Part shown: positions 1 to 7,457 of the stretch, piece by piece | How positions within the stretch are numbered: position 1 is the first letter of the stretch | How the letters are laid out: every line of letters begins with the position of its first letter | DNA from: JAOPZW01 sp963807305 | Lineage (GTDB): Bacteria; Actinomycetota; Thermoleophilia; Solirubrobacterales; Solirubrobacteraceae | Direction: 5' to 3' | Assembly (NCBI GenBank): GCA_963807305.1 | Contig: CAWEBN010000008.1 | Span: forward strand, 310,001 to 374,000 | DNA: 64,000 bases | Position numbers and translations under genes: made by a program | The notes under the pieces: generated by a model | Told to the model about the DNA's origin: nothing | What the model saw: the letters and a program-made list of their open reading frames with translations, nothing else | Database searches by the model: none

Positions 1-678
1 GCGGCCGGGGCCGAGGACTCCCAGCGCCTGACCGCCGAGGGTGGCGACGCCGTCGCCGCGATGGTCACGCGCATGCGCGAGGCCGGCGGGCGCGTCGAGA
101 CCGTCGCCGCGGACGTGCGCGGCCTGGCCGAGCACGTCCGCCGCGCGGGCGAGATCACCGTCGCCGTGCGCGAGCTGGCCGAGCGCTCCAACCTCCTGGC
201 CCTCAACGCCTCGATCGAGGCCGCGCGTGCCGGCGAGCACGGGCGCGGCTTCGCCGTCGTCGCCGACGAGGTCCGCTCTCTGGCCGAGGAGTCACGCGAG
301 GCGACCGCCCGCATCGACGCCATCCTGGCCGAGATCGCGGGCGCGGCCGCCGCGGCCGCCGACGCCGCCACCGCCGGGGCCCGCACGGTCGAGGAGGGCG
401 TCGCCGTCGCCGACCGGGCGACCGACGCGATCACGCTCCTGCAGGCTGCGGGCGAGACCTCGGCCGGCGCGGCGCGCGACATCGCGGGCGCCGCCGAGCG
501 CCAGCACGCCGGCATGGACCGCATCACGGCCGCCATCACCCAGGCGGGCGCCACGTCGTCGTCGCTGGCGGGCGCCGCCACCGACGCGCAGGATGTCGCC
601 GACCGCCTGCGGGCGGCCGCGAGCCGGCTCGAGGAGCTGACCGCGCACGACATCGCCGGCGAGCCGGTCGCTGCGTAG
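1..678 (+). CDS. Methyl-accepting chemotaxis protein, C-terminal part (5' end outside window)
   Basis: The frame is open from base 1, so the start and the sensor and membrane parts lie upstream of the window; about 225 residues are visible. Codons 61-80 hold the hallmark hairpin tip of the MCP cytoplasmic signalling domain (ERSNLLALNASIEAARAGE), followed by GFAVVADEVRSLAEES. This is the part that contacts CheA and CheW. The rest is Ala-rich heptad sequence typical of the long antiparallel coiled coil. No pentapeptide tether for CheR/CheB is evident at the C-terminus. The family role is to relay a ligand or energy signal to the CheA kinase and so bias motility. The nearby pilT suggests twitching as one possible output, but no che genes are visible, so that link is inference. 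Confidence 0.93.
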   Translation, partial: AAGAEDSQRLTAEGGDAVAAMVTRMREAGGRVETVAADVRGLAEHVRRAGEITVAVRELAERSNLLALNASIEAARAGEHGRGFAVVADEVRSLAEESREATARIDAILAEIAGAAAAAADAATAGARTVEEGVAVADRATDAITLLQAAGETSAGAARDIAGAAERQHAGMDRITAAITQAGATSSSLAGAATDAQDVADRLRAAASRLEELTAHDIAGEPVAA

Positions 679-683
679 CGCGC

Positions 684-1394
684 TCAGCCGCCGAGCAGGT
701 TCCCCAGCCCGCCTCCGCCGCTGCCCTGCGGCGCACCGACGCGTCCCTCCGACGGTTGGACGAGGACCCAGCCCTGGCCGCCGAAGGCCATCTGGATCGA
801 CTCGCCGGAGCTGCGCCCGGTCAGCGTCTTGGAGAGCTTGAAGTCGGTCTTGATCGACGTCGTGACGCCCTGCGACCAGGTGATCGCGGCCTGCGCGTCG
901 GCGAAGGTCGGCGCCGAGCCGACGTCGAGCAGCACGGGGTTGCCGTCGGAGAGGATCGCCACCCAGCCGTCGCCGCGCAGGGCGGTGTTGAAGAGGCCGC
1001 CGCCCATCATGCCGCTGGCGCCCGCGACCTTCTGGATGTCCCAGTCGATGTCGGCGTCGATGGCGAGGAGGTTGCGCCCGTTGACCGTGACCTGCTCGCC
1101 GCCCTCGAGCTTGATCAGGTGCACGTGCTGGGCGCCGTCGGCCAGGAAGACCTCGCCGGTCCCTGAGACCTTCATGAGGTCCTGGCCCTCGCCGGTCAGC
1201 GCCTTCTTCATGAACTTCGACATGCCGCCGGACCCGGCGTGCTCGAAGCTGACGTCGCCCTGGTAGGCGACCATCGACCCCTGCTTGGCGCGGATCGCGC
1301 CCTGGTCGAGGCGGACCTTCAGCAGGTACGAGTTCTGGAGGGCGAACGCCTCGGTGGACGCCGTTTCATTGAACTGCGCGAGTGTCGTCTGCAT
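684..1394 (-). CDS. AIM24 family protein
   Basis: 236 residues matching the AIM24/TIGR00266 fold (bacterial relatives of mitochondrial AIM24), a beta-rich protein of unknown biochemical role. Visible family features are the N-terminal MQTTLAQ start, QGSMVAYQGDVSFEH near residue 40, a Gly-rich KALTGEGQDLMKVSG stretch, and VNGRNLLAIDADIDWDI in the second half. The C-terminus is a Gly-rich tail. There are no signal peptide or membrane segments. It is transcribed in the same direction as pilT, 47 bases downstream of it. The start codon lies inside a perfect 13-bp hairpin (1391-1419) and no Shine-Dalgarno sequence is visible, so initiation may be structurally controlled. The family assignment is firm; the function is unknown. 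Confidence 0.88.
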   Translation of the reverse strand: MQTTLAQFNETASTEAFALQNSYLLKVRLDQGAIRAKQGSMVAYQGDVSFEHAGSGGMSKFMKKALTGEGQDLMKVSGTGEVFLADGAQHVHLIKLEGGEQVTVNGRNLLAIDADIDWDIQKVAGASGMMGGGLFNTALRGDGWVAILSDGNPVLLDVGSAPTFADAQAAITWSQGVTTSIKTDFKLSKTLTGRSSGESIQMAFGGQGWVLVQPSEGRVGAPQGSGGGGLGNLLGG

Positions 1395-1419
1395 GGACCG
1401 ACACGTTGTCGGTCCATGC
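1391..1419. promoter_or_regulatory. Perfect 13-bp inverted repeat covering the AIM24 start codon
   Basis: The arms are GCATGGACCGACA (1391-1403) and its exact reverse complement (1407-1419), separated by three bases. On the minus strand the right arm holds the AIM24 ATG (1394-1392). No run of U follows, so it is not a classical intrinsic terminator for pilT. It could be an operator for a dimeric repressor, or an mRNA hairpin that hides the start codon. Confidence 0.7.
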
Positions 1420-1441
1420 GGCGAGCGTCAAGCGGCGGCCG

Positions 1442-2578
1442 CTAGGCGGCCAGCGTGCGCCGGCTCTGGGCGTCGTTGAGGTCGTCCATCGTCGTGCCGC
1501 GCTTGCCGTCGGCGGCGACGAGGAGCTTGAAGTCGTGCGGGCTCGTGGCGAACTGGATGGCGGTGTCCATCTCGACGCGGCCGGACTTCAGGTGCTCGAA
1601 GAGGTGCTGGTCGAAGGTCTGCATCCCGTAGAACGAGCCCTCGGCGATGACCTCCGGCAGCTTCCCGGTCTGGGCGGGGTCGGTGATCATGTCGCGCACG
1701 CGCCCGGTCATCCGCAGGACCTCGCAGCAGGCGATGCGGCCGCTGCCGTCGATCGTCGGGACGAGGCGCTGCGAGACGGCGCCCTTGAGCGTCGAGGCGA
1801 TCATCGCGCGCACCTGGTTGTGCATGTGCGGCGGGAAGAAGTCGATCAGGCGGTTGACCGTCTCCGCGGCGTCGACGGTGTGGACCGTCGAGAAGACGAG
1901 GTGGCCGGTCTCCGCCGCGCTCAGCGCGGTGTGGACCGTCTCCTCGTCGCGCATCTCGCCGATGAGGATGACGTCGGGGTCCTGGCGCAGGACGCGGCGC
2001 AGCGCGCGCTTGAACGAGCCGGTGTCCATCCCGACCTCGCGCTGGTTGATGATCGACTTCTTGTCCTCGTGGAGGAACTCGAGCGGGTCCTCGACGGTCA
2101 CGATGTGGCGCCGGCGGGTCGAGTTGATGTGGTCGATCATCGCGGCCAGCGTCGTCGACTTGCCCGAGCCGGTGGTCCCGGTGAGCAGCACGATCCCGCG
2201 CTCCTCCTCGGCCAGCTCGCGGATGACGGGCGGGAGCGAGAGCTCGTTGATCGTCTTGATCGACACCGGGATGGCACGGATGACGAGCGAGACCGAGCCG
2301 CGCTGGCGGAAGGCGTTGCAGCGGAAGCGGGCCAGGCCGGGAATCGAGTAGGCGAAGTCGACCTCGCCGTCCTCGCGGAACTCGTGCAGCTTGTCCGGTT
2401 CGCCGAGCATCTCGGTCACCGCGCGCTCGGTGTCCTCGGGCGTCAGCGGCGCGAGGCCGTCGACCGGGTGCATCGCGCCGTCGACGCGGACGACGGGCGG
2501 CGACGGGACCTTGAGGTGAAGGTCGGAGCCGCCGTGCTCGATGAGGTAGTGCAGGCAGAAGTGAAGGTCGAAGCTCAT
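1442..2578 (-). CDS. pilT: Type IV pilus retraction ATPase PilT
   Basis: 378 residues, the usual PilT length. The PAS-like N-terminal domain contains GGSDLHLK (residues 16-23). The ATPase core shows Walker A GTTGSGKST (134-142), an Asp box TVEDPLE (161-167), Walker B VILIGEMRD (203-211) and a His box GHLVFSTVHT (225-234). These are the signature of the hexameric motor that depolymerises type IV pili. No N-terminal MshEN domain is present, which separates it from PilB. No other pil genes are next to it. The C-terminal tail (residues 330-378) replaces the usual AIRNLIRE motif with a diverged EVIAEGSFYGMQTF. Transcription runs towards the AIM24 gene. Confidence 0.93.
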   Translation of the reverse strand: MSFDLHFCLHYLIEHGGSDLHLKVPSPPVVRVDGAMHPVDGLAPLTPEDTERAVTEMLGEPDKLHEFREDGEVDFAYSIPGLARFRCNAFRQRGSVSLVIRAIPVSIKTINELSLPPVIRELAEEERGIVLLTGTTGSGKSTTLAAMIDHINSTRRRHIVTVEDPLEFLHEDKKSIINQREVGMDTGSFKRALRRVLRQDPDVILIGEMRDEETVHTALSAAETGHLVFSTVHTVDAAETVNRLIDFFPPHMHNQVRAMIASTLKGAVSQRLVPTIDGSGRIACCEVLRMTGRVRDMITDPAQTGKLPEVIAEGSFYGMQTFDQHLFEHLKSGRVEMDTAIQFATSPHDFKLLVAADGKRGTTMDDLNDAQSRRTLAA

Positions 2579-2747
2579 TGCCCTCGGAATCGGCTTCCGG
2601 GGCCGCCCGCTGAAGGGCGCGAGGGGCGCGCTGGACGGACGTCAGGCAGGTGTGGAAGGCCGCCACCCAGGTGGGTCCGCGGGGCGCGCGGGCACCGGCA
2701 CCATGTTCCGACCAACCCTCCTCTCTCGTCACAAGGACCCCGCCACC

Positions 2748-3092
2748 ATGACCCGCAAGCTCCATCGCATCGCCCTGTCGGCCGCCGCCGTCGCGGCCCT
2801 GGGCGCCAGCACCATCACCGCGGCCGCCTCGGCGGACAGCGCTCCTGCCAAGCACTCGAAGACCATGACCGTGTGCGTGAAGAGCGCCTACATCGACGCC
2901 CCCGCGCCGGGCAAGATCTTCGTTGGCACGATCTTCAAGGGCGAGCACTTCCACGTCGACCGCACCGTGCGCGTCACGAAGGGCAGCGCCAAGGGCGTGT
3001 GGCACCACGGCAAGCGCATCGCCACCAACTCGAAGAACGGCAAGACCTACGTCGTCACCGGCTGGGTCCCGGCTTCGGCCTTCTGCGCCTAG
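2748..3092 (+). CDS. Small secreted protein, possible SH3-like domain
   Basis: 114 residues from the ATG at 2748, chosen because it follows AAGGA at a workable distance and directly begins a Sec signal peptide (MTRKLHRIALSAAAVAALGA, cleavage probably after ASADS). The mature part is about 85 residues, rich in Lys, Thr and Val, with two Cys (in MTVCVKSAY and at the extreme C-terminus, ASAFCA) that could form a disulphide. The pattern of short beta strands (GKIFVGTIFKGEHFHV, KTYVVTGWVPAS) resembles bacterial SH3-like domains, but I cannot assign a family. It is divergent from pilT and ends just before a strong hairpin terminator. The product is probably exported and extracellular; the function is unknown. 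Confidence 0.75.
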   Translation: MTRKLHRIALSAAAVAALGASTITAAASADSAPAKHSKTMTVCVKSAYIDAPAPGKIFVGTIFKGEHFHVDRTVRVTKGSAKGVWHHGKRIATNSKNGKTYVVTGWVPASAFCA

Positions 3093-3115
3093 CCCCGCGA
3101 CAGCTCCCGCAACGG

Positions 3116-3143
3116 CGAAGGGCTCCCTCTCGGGAGCCCTTCG
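3116..3143. terminator. Bidirectional hairpin terminator
   Basis: A perfect 12-bp stem, CGAAGGGCTCCC (3116-3127) pairing with 3132-3143 across a TCTC loop. It lies between two convergent genes, the small secreted protein ending at 3092 and the sigma factor ending at 3168. There is no clear U-tract, as is common in high-GC actinobacteria. Confidence 0.8.
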
Positions 3144-3167
3144 CACATCCTGATGAGCCGCGCCCGG

Positions 3168-4271
3168 CTAGGCGACGTCGCGCAGCTTCTGCGCCTCGGC
3201 CAGCGACTGCAGCTTCTTGAGCGACTGGTTCTCGATCTGGCGGATGCGCTCGCGCGTGACGTTGAACGTCCGCCCCACCTCGTCGAGCGTGCGCGGGTGC
3301 TCGCCGCCGAGGCCGTAGCGCAGCTCGAGCACGCGGCGCTCGCGGTAGGAGAGGTTCTCCAGCGCCTCGCGCAGCGCCTCCTTGGTCAGGATCTCCGCGG
3401 CGCGCTCGTACGGCGACTCTGCACGCTCGTCGGCGATGAACTGGCCGAACTCGGACTCCTCCTCGTCGCCGACCGGCTTCTCGAGCGAGACCGGCGCCTG
3501 CGCGGAGCGCTTGATCGAGTCGACCTCCTCCGGGTCGATGCCCGTGACCTCGGCGATCTCGTCGGCCGTGGGCTCGCGCCCGAGCTCGGTGACGAGCTTG
3601 CGCTCGGCGCGCCCGATCTTGTTGAGCTTCTCGACCACGTGCACGGGGATGCGGATCGTGCGTGCCTTGTCGGCCAGGGCACGCGCGATGGCCTGGCGGA
3701 TCCACCAGGTCGCGTAGGTCGAGAACTTGAAGCCCTTGCGGTAGTCGAACTTCTCGGCCGCGCGGACGAGCCCGAGGGTGCCCTCCTGGATGAGGTCCAG
3801 GAACGGCAGGCCCTGGTTGCGGTAGTTCTTGGCGATCGAGACGACCAGGCGCAGGTTCGACTCGACCATCTTCTGCTTGGCGTCGAGGTCGCCGCGCTCG
3901 ATGCGCTTGGCCAGGTCGACCTCCTCCTGCGCCGTCAGCAGACGAACCTTGCCGATGTCCTTCAGGAAGAGCTGAAGGGAATCGGTGGTCATGTCCGGGC
4001 GCAGGTCCAGCGTGGTCTTCGGCTTGCGCCGGCCGCGTTTGTCGGGCGCGCGCTCGACCTCCTTGGAGGCGGCGGCAGCCGGGTCGATCTCCTCGACGAG
4101 CTCGATCTCCGACTTCTCGAAGAAGCCGTGCAGCTCCTCGACGTCGGACTCGTCGAGATCCAGCTCGGAGACCGCATCCGCGATCTCGGCGAACGTGAGC
4201 ACGCCTACCTGCTGGCCCCTGGCGACGAGGCCCTTGATCTCTTCGAGTTCCTGAAGTTCAACTACTGACAT
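3168..4271 (-). CDS. rpoD: Principal RNA polymerase sigma factor (RpoD/SigA, group 1 or 2)
   Basis: 367 residues from ATG 4271; a longer frame to 4310 has no family support. Region 1.2 (SLQLFLKDIGKVRLLTAQEE), region 2 (LDLIQEGTLGLVRAAEKFDY, then KFSTYATWWIRQAIARAL), region 3 and region 4.2 (TLDEVGRTFNVTRERIRQIE) are all present and canonical, so it should recognise -35/-10 promoters of the TTGACA/TATAAT class. The N-terminus is acidic (region 1.1-like) and short, as in actinobacterial HrdB/SigA proteins. The upstream gap carries a possible minus-strand promoter. Group 1 against group 2 cannot be settled from one copy, but the complete regions 1.2-4.2 favour the housekeeping factor. Confidence 0.93.
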   Translation of the reverse strand: MSVVELQELEEIKGLVARGQQVGVLTFAEIADAVSELDLDESDVEELHGFFEKSEIELVEEIDPAAAASKEVERAPDKRGRRKPKTTLDLRPDMTTDSLQLFLKDIGKVRLLTAQEEVDLAKRIERGDLDAKQKMVESNLRLVVSIAKNYRNQGLPFLDLIQEGTLGLVRAAEKFDYRKGFKFSTYATWWIRQAIARALADKARTIRIPVHVVEKLNKIGRAERKLVTELGREPTADEIAEVTGIDPEEVDSIKRSAQAPVSLEKPVGDEEESEFGQFIADERAESPYERAAEILTKEALREALENLSYRERRVLELRYGLGGEHPRTLDEVGRTFNVTRERIRQIENQSLKKLQSLAEAQKLRDVA

Positions 4272-4444
4272 GTGCGTCCGTTCGGTTCGCCGGGTCGGGG
4301 GGCCCGGCATGAATCTCTACTGGGAGGGGTGCTGGGGAGCCGTGTCGCGAGCGTACCCCGCCCCAACGTACAGTCCCAGCGTAGCCGGTGATGATACGGC
4401 GCCCGACGCCATGCGCTCAAGGTTCCGGCCCCTCAGGGCCTTCC

Positions 4445-4483
4445 CATCGACGCTAATACGTGAAACGGGCCTGTTCGTTTCAA
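4445..4483 (-). promoter_or_regulatory. Possible sigma-gene promoter with an overlapping inverted repeat
   Basis: On the minus strand, TTGAAA (4483-4478) and TATTAG are separated by 19 bases, a plausible though loosely spaced promoter reading towards the sigma gene, with a leader of about 175 bases. The same stretch contains the inverted repeat TGAAACG (4461-4467) / CGTTTCA (4476-4482), a possible operator. Confidence 0.35.
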
Positions 4484-4527
4484 GTTTCGGGGCGTGAGGG
4501 GCCTCGCTGGAGCGGTGCGGCAGAATC

Positions 4528-4971
4528 ATGGCCATGGCTTCGAGCGACTCCTCCTCCGGCGGCAACGGCGACCGCGACGTGTTCGGCAGCCTGCCCAACA
4601 CGCGGCCCCAGCGCCCCAGCGTCCGGCGCGAGCGCTCCGGCGCGAAGGCGACGACGGCCGCGTCGGCTCCGGCGAAGGCGCCCGCGAAGCCGCGGGCGGC
4701 CGCGAAGGCCAAGCCCAAGCCGCGCGCAGCGACGAAGGCCCAGCCCGCCGCTCGCGCGAAGCCTGCCGCCGACGCCGCGCCCCCGCGCGCCGGCGCTGGG
4801 CAGATCCCGCCGGCGGGCTACGCCTCGCCGCGCGCCGACGACGACGGCGTGCCGCGCGGCGCCCATCTCGTCATCACCGCGGTGCAGGCCACCGGCGAAC
4901 TGGCGCAGATCGGCCTCGCCGCCGGGGGCCGTGCGCTGAAGTCGGCGTTTGAACGCTTGCCGCGCCCATGA
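4528..4971 (+). CDS. Basic Ala/Pro/Lys-rich protein of unknown function
   Basis: 147 residues; ATG at 4528 or the in-frame ATG at 4534. Residues 35-90 are a low-complexity, strongly basic stretch of A/K/P/R, like histone-H1-type or nucleoid-associated tails. It is followed by PPAGYASPRADDD and a more ordered C-terminus (HLVITAVQATGELAQIGLAA, then GRALKSAFERLPRP) that looks like an amphipathic helix. There is no signal peptide. It lies between the divergent principal sigma gene and the c-di-AMP riboswitch. The conserved-looking C-terminus argues for a real gene; the disordered middle could bind nucleic acid or cell-wall polymer. No family recognised. Confidence 0.6.
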   Translation: MAMASSDSSSGGNGDRDVFGSLPNTRPQRPSVRRERSGAKATTAASAPAKAPAKPRAAAKAKPKPRAATKAQPAARAKPAADAAPPRAGAGQIPPAGYASPRADDDGVPRGAHLVITAVQATGELAQIGLAAGGRALKSAFERLPRP

Positions 4972-4978
4972 TTGGGGT

Positions 4979-5140
4979 AGGCTGCCGCGCGTCTGCCGAG
5001 TCTTCGGGCGCCTGACGCCCGAAGAGCGGGGGAACCACTGCGGATCGCACGTCGGTCCGCTGGGGCGAATCCGGACCACGCACCGGTAGCGCCGCTCGTC
5101 CGGCGCGAGCCCGTCAGCTCACCCCGTAGGCCGCCGAACG
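4979..5140 (+). ncRNA. Cyclic di-AMP riboswitch (ydaO/yuaA type)
   Basis: The conserved blocks of the ydaO class occur in order: AGAGCGGGGGAACCA (from about 5023), GCTGGGGCGAATCC (about 5079-5092), then GCCCGTCAGCTCACCCCGTA with GGC at the 3' end (about 5110-5132). The outer helix can form between GGCTGCC near 4980 and GGCCGCC near 5131 with one mismatch, and internal stems (for example TTCGGGCG with CGCCCGAA) are visible. It sits in the leader of the RlpA-like secreted protein whose GTG start is at 5156. In actinobacteria this class usually turns off cell-wall hydrolase or RlpA-type exoprotein genes when c-di-AMP is high. The exact 5' and 3' borders are estimates. Confidence 0.92.
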
Positions 5141-5155
5141 AGGACCAAGCCCCCC

Positions 5156-5878
5156 GTGCGCCGCTACATCGCGATCCTGATTGCCATCCTGTCCGCGGGC
5201 GCGTTCAGCGCTGCCGCCAGCGCGTCGGCCGCCACGCCGTCGCTCTTCACGCGGCCCGCGGAGATGCTCGGGAACACGCTGCGCTTCCGCGGCGCGCTCG
5301 GCACCGAACAGGCCGGCCGGACGCTGCAGATCCAGCGCCAGGTGCCCGGTGGCGCGTGGACGCAGACCGCTACCACGACGGTGGCTCCCGACGGCACCTT
5401 CCTGGCGCGTTGGCGCACCGACGAGATCGGCAGCTTCGCCGTCCGCGCGCTCATCGCCGGCACCCAGGTCCAGGCCGCCGACGCCGCGCCGCTCACCACC
5501 AGCGTCACGGTCTACCGCCCCGCCCGTGCGACCTGGTTCGGCCCCGGCTTCTACGGCAAGCACACGGCGTGCGGACAGGTGATGAGCCACGCGCTGCTCG
5601 GCGTCGCCCACCGCACCCTGCCGTGCGGCACGCCGGTCTCGGTCTTCTTCGCCGGCAAGTCGGTCACCGTGCCGGTCATCGACCGCGGCCCGTTCGCGAA
5701 CGGCGCGCGCTACGACCTCACCTCGGCGGTCGCCCAGGCTGTCGGCATGACCGAGACGAGCATGATCGGCGTGGTGCCCCAGCGCGGCGCCTTCATGGAC
5801 CCGCCGGTCCCCGCGCCGCCGCCCTTCGCGGGCACCGGCGGCGTGCGCGACGCCGACGCCGACGCCGTAGGGCCGTAA
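5156..5878 (+). CDS. Secreted RlpA-like double-psi beta-barrel protein
   Basis: 240 residues with a GTG start directly behind the c-di-AMP riboswitch. A Sec signal peptide spans residues 1-26 (RRYIAILIAILSAGAFSAA core). A beta-sandwich-like region (about 30-120) precedes the RlpA/3D double-psi barrel (about 122-220), which begins ATWFGPGFYGKHTACG and carries the catalytic-type Asp in VPVIDRGPF and the RYDLTSAVAQAVGM helix. RlpA proteins are septal lytic transglycosylases acting on denuded peptidoglycan; enzyme activity here is inferred. The C-terminus is Pro/Asp-rich. The riboswitch implies that c-di-AMP ties its synthesis to wall or osmotic state. Confidence 0.88.
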   Translation: MRRYIAILIAILSAGAFSAAASASAATPSLFTRPAEMLGNTLRFRGALGTEQAGRTLQIQRQVPGGAWTQTATTTVAPDGTFLARWRTDEIGSFAVRALIAGTQVQAADAAPLTTSVTVYRPARATWFGPGFYGKHTACGQVMSHALLGVAHRTLPCGTPVSVFFAGKSVTVPVIDRGPFANGARYDLTSAVAQAVGMTETSMIGVVPQRGAFMDPPVPAPPPFAGTGGVRDADADAVGP

Positions 5879-5906
5879 GGGTTCTCCGCGTGGCGTCTCG
5901 GGCGCT

Positions 5907-6245
5907 GCGCGGCGCTTACTGCCGCATCGAGGGAAGGGAGCAGCGGCGGCCCGAACGCGCGCGGCTCCGCCCCCGCGCGCGCTACTTCGCCGACGGGCCC
6001 GGCGCGGAGTCCCTGCGCACTTCGAGCGTTTCTTGCAACACCTTCCGCGGGCGACCCGAGGGGGTGGCCGCTCCTATCCATCCCATAGGTGCGTAAAGAG
6101 CGACCACCCCCTGGGCGTCTCCAAAGGACTGTTGCGAAACACGCGCGATCGCACCCCCAAGACACACGCTCGTGGGGACGACGACCCCGGCCCCGAACCG
6201 CCGGCCGCCTCCCTTCCCTCGATGATGCTGTTCGAAGCGCCGCGC
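5907..6245. repeat. 339-bp imperfect palindromic element, copy 1 (non-coding)
   Basis: This fills the 419-bp gap between two convergent genes. The ends are inverted: GCGCGGCGCTT (5907-5917) and its complement (6235-6245), each followed inward by CATCGAGGGAAGGGAG or its complement. Pairing recurs towards the centre, with GGGGGTGGCCGCTC (6060-6073) against 6098-6111 (13 of 14) around a small CCTAT/ATAGG stem. Its ends match those of the element at 17934-18151. No open frame of interest lies inside. It resembles a MITE or a long hairpin repeat; I do not recognise a named family. Confidence 0.7.
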
Positions 6246-6297
6246 ACCACATAAAGCGCGAGCGGAGACGCACCACACAAAGCGCGAGCGGAGACGC
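6246..6297. repeat. 26-bp tandem repeat, two units
   Basis: Units at 6246-6271 and 6272-6297 are identical except for one T/C difference. The unit reads ACCACAYAAAGCGCGAGCGG followed by AGACGC. The array abuts the right end of the palindromic element and ends exactly at the stop of the GGDEF-like gene. Confidence 0.85.
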
Positions 6298-7410
6298 TCA
6301 CGCGATCGGCACCCCCGCCGCCCGCGCCGCGTAGAGCGACTCCTCCGCGCGCGCGGTGAGCTCGTCGCGGTCGGCGCCGCCGGCCGGACTGGCCGCCAAC
6401 CCGATCGAGACGGTGAGCGGTGCCCCTCGCGGCGGTTGCACGGCGGCGACGGCATCGGCGAGCCGCCCCGCCAGCGCGCGGGCGCCGGCGGCGCCGAGCT
6501 CGGCAGCGACGACCCACAGGCGCCCGTCCTCCTCGCGGCCCATGACATCGCTGGGGCGCAGTTCGGCGCGGACCGCCTGCTCGACGCGCGCGAGCGCCTC
6601 GGCGGCGCCCTGCGCGTCGGCGGCGGCGAGCCGCGGCGCGTCGTCGACCTCGACCGCGAGCAGCGCGAACGGGCGCGCGCCGGCGGCCAGGCGTTCGACG
6701 GCCCCCTGCCAGTCGCCGCGTGCGTCGCGCAGGCGGAAGCTCGCGACCGCGTCCTCGCCCGCCGCCGGGGCGGCCTCGTCTGGGGCGGCGGCCACGCCGG
6801 ACGGGGACGCGGCGCCCACCGCCGCGACGGCCTGGTCTGGGGCGGCGGCCACGCCGGACGGGGACGCGGCGCCCGCCGCCGGGACGGCCTCGGCTGGGGC
6901 GGCGGCCACGCCGGGCCGGGGGGCGGCGCCCGCGGGCGGCGCGGCCGCGCCGGGGGACGTGGCGCCCAGCGTCGCCGCGGCGACCGCGTCGCACACGAAG
7001 GCCAGACGCTCGGCGAGCGCCGCGGTGGTCGCCGCGTCGAGTGGCGCCATGGTCACCGTCAGCGCCTCCCACAGCGCGGCGCGCAGCGCCGCGACCGCCG
7101 CCACCGCGGCGGCCGGGCCGCCCGCGCCCGCCAGCTCGCCCGCGCGAGCCGCGAGGCGGGCCAGATCGCCTCCGCGCTCCAGCCGGCGCAGCTCGGCGTC
7201 CGACCCGACCGCACGCAGGGCCGCCCCGCAGAGCGCGGGGGCGTCGCGCGCGAGGTCGGGCAACGGCAACGCCGGCGCGTCGCGCAACGGCCGCGCGGCC
7301 ACGAGCGCGAGCAGCCAGCCCTTGGCCGGCGCCTGGCCGTCCGCGAGCGCTGCGGGCGGCACGTCGGCGACCGGATGGGGGCGTCGCGCGCCGAACGGGA
7401 CGTCGGGCAT
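6298..7410 (-). CDS. Protein with a degenerate GGDEF-like domain and an Ala/Pro repeat linker
   Basis: 370 residues from ATG 7410; any longer start would run into the divergent moeA. Residues 1-150 are an Ala-rich helical region of unknown type. Residues 156-212 are a low-complexity linker built from three 19-residue repeats (GVAAAP and AASPS motifs). The C-terminal 130 residues look like a nucleotide-cyclase fold (ARPFALLAVEVDDAPRLAAA, then PLTVSIGLAA and a final ESLYAARAAG), as in GGDEF proteins, but the catalytic GGDEF loop reads EEDGRLW. It is therefore very unlikely to make c-di-GMP and may bind nucleotide or be vestigial. It overlaps nothing and is divergent from moeA by 47 bases. Confidence 0.7.
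   Translation of the reverse strand: MPDVPFGARRPHPVADVPPAALADGQAPAKGWLLALVAARPLRDAPALPLPDLARDAPALCGAALRAVGSDAELRRLERGGDLARLAARAGELAGAGGPAAAVAAVAALRAALWEALTVTMAPLDAATTAALAERLAFVCDAVAAATLGATSPGAAAPPAGAAPRPGVAAAPAEAVPAAGAASPSGVAAAPDQAVAAVGAASPSGVAAAPDEAAPAAGEDAVASFRLRDARGDWQGAVERLAAGARPFALLAVEVDDAPRLAAADAQGAAEALARVEQAVRAELRPSDVMGREEDGRLWVVAAELGAAGARALAGRLADAVAAVQPPRGAPLTVSIGLAASPAGGADRDELTARAEESLYAARAAGVPIA
6773..6943. repeat. Three 57-bp in-frame tandem repeats within the GGDEF-like gene
   Basis: Units at 6773-6829, 6830-6886 and 6887-6943. The first two are nearly identical and the third has diverged. Each encodes 19 residues of an Ala/Pro/Gly linker, and 57 is a multiple of three, so copy number can change without a frameshift. 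Confidence 0.85.
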
Positions 7411-7457
7411 CGCCACCCTGGATACCAGTCTCGGCCGACGGCAGCCATCATCTGGGC

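Noticed and set aside
2579..2747. Possible riboswitch in the pilT / small-protein spacer
   Set aside because: I looked for the c-di-GMP (GEMM) blocks, which would suit pilT, and they are not there.
1382..3220. Long open frame on the plus strand antisense to pilT
   Set aside because: It is the mirror of the pilT codon pattern in a high-GC genome: Arg/Asp/Val-rich, no domain, and it crosses gene boundaries.
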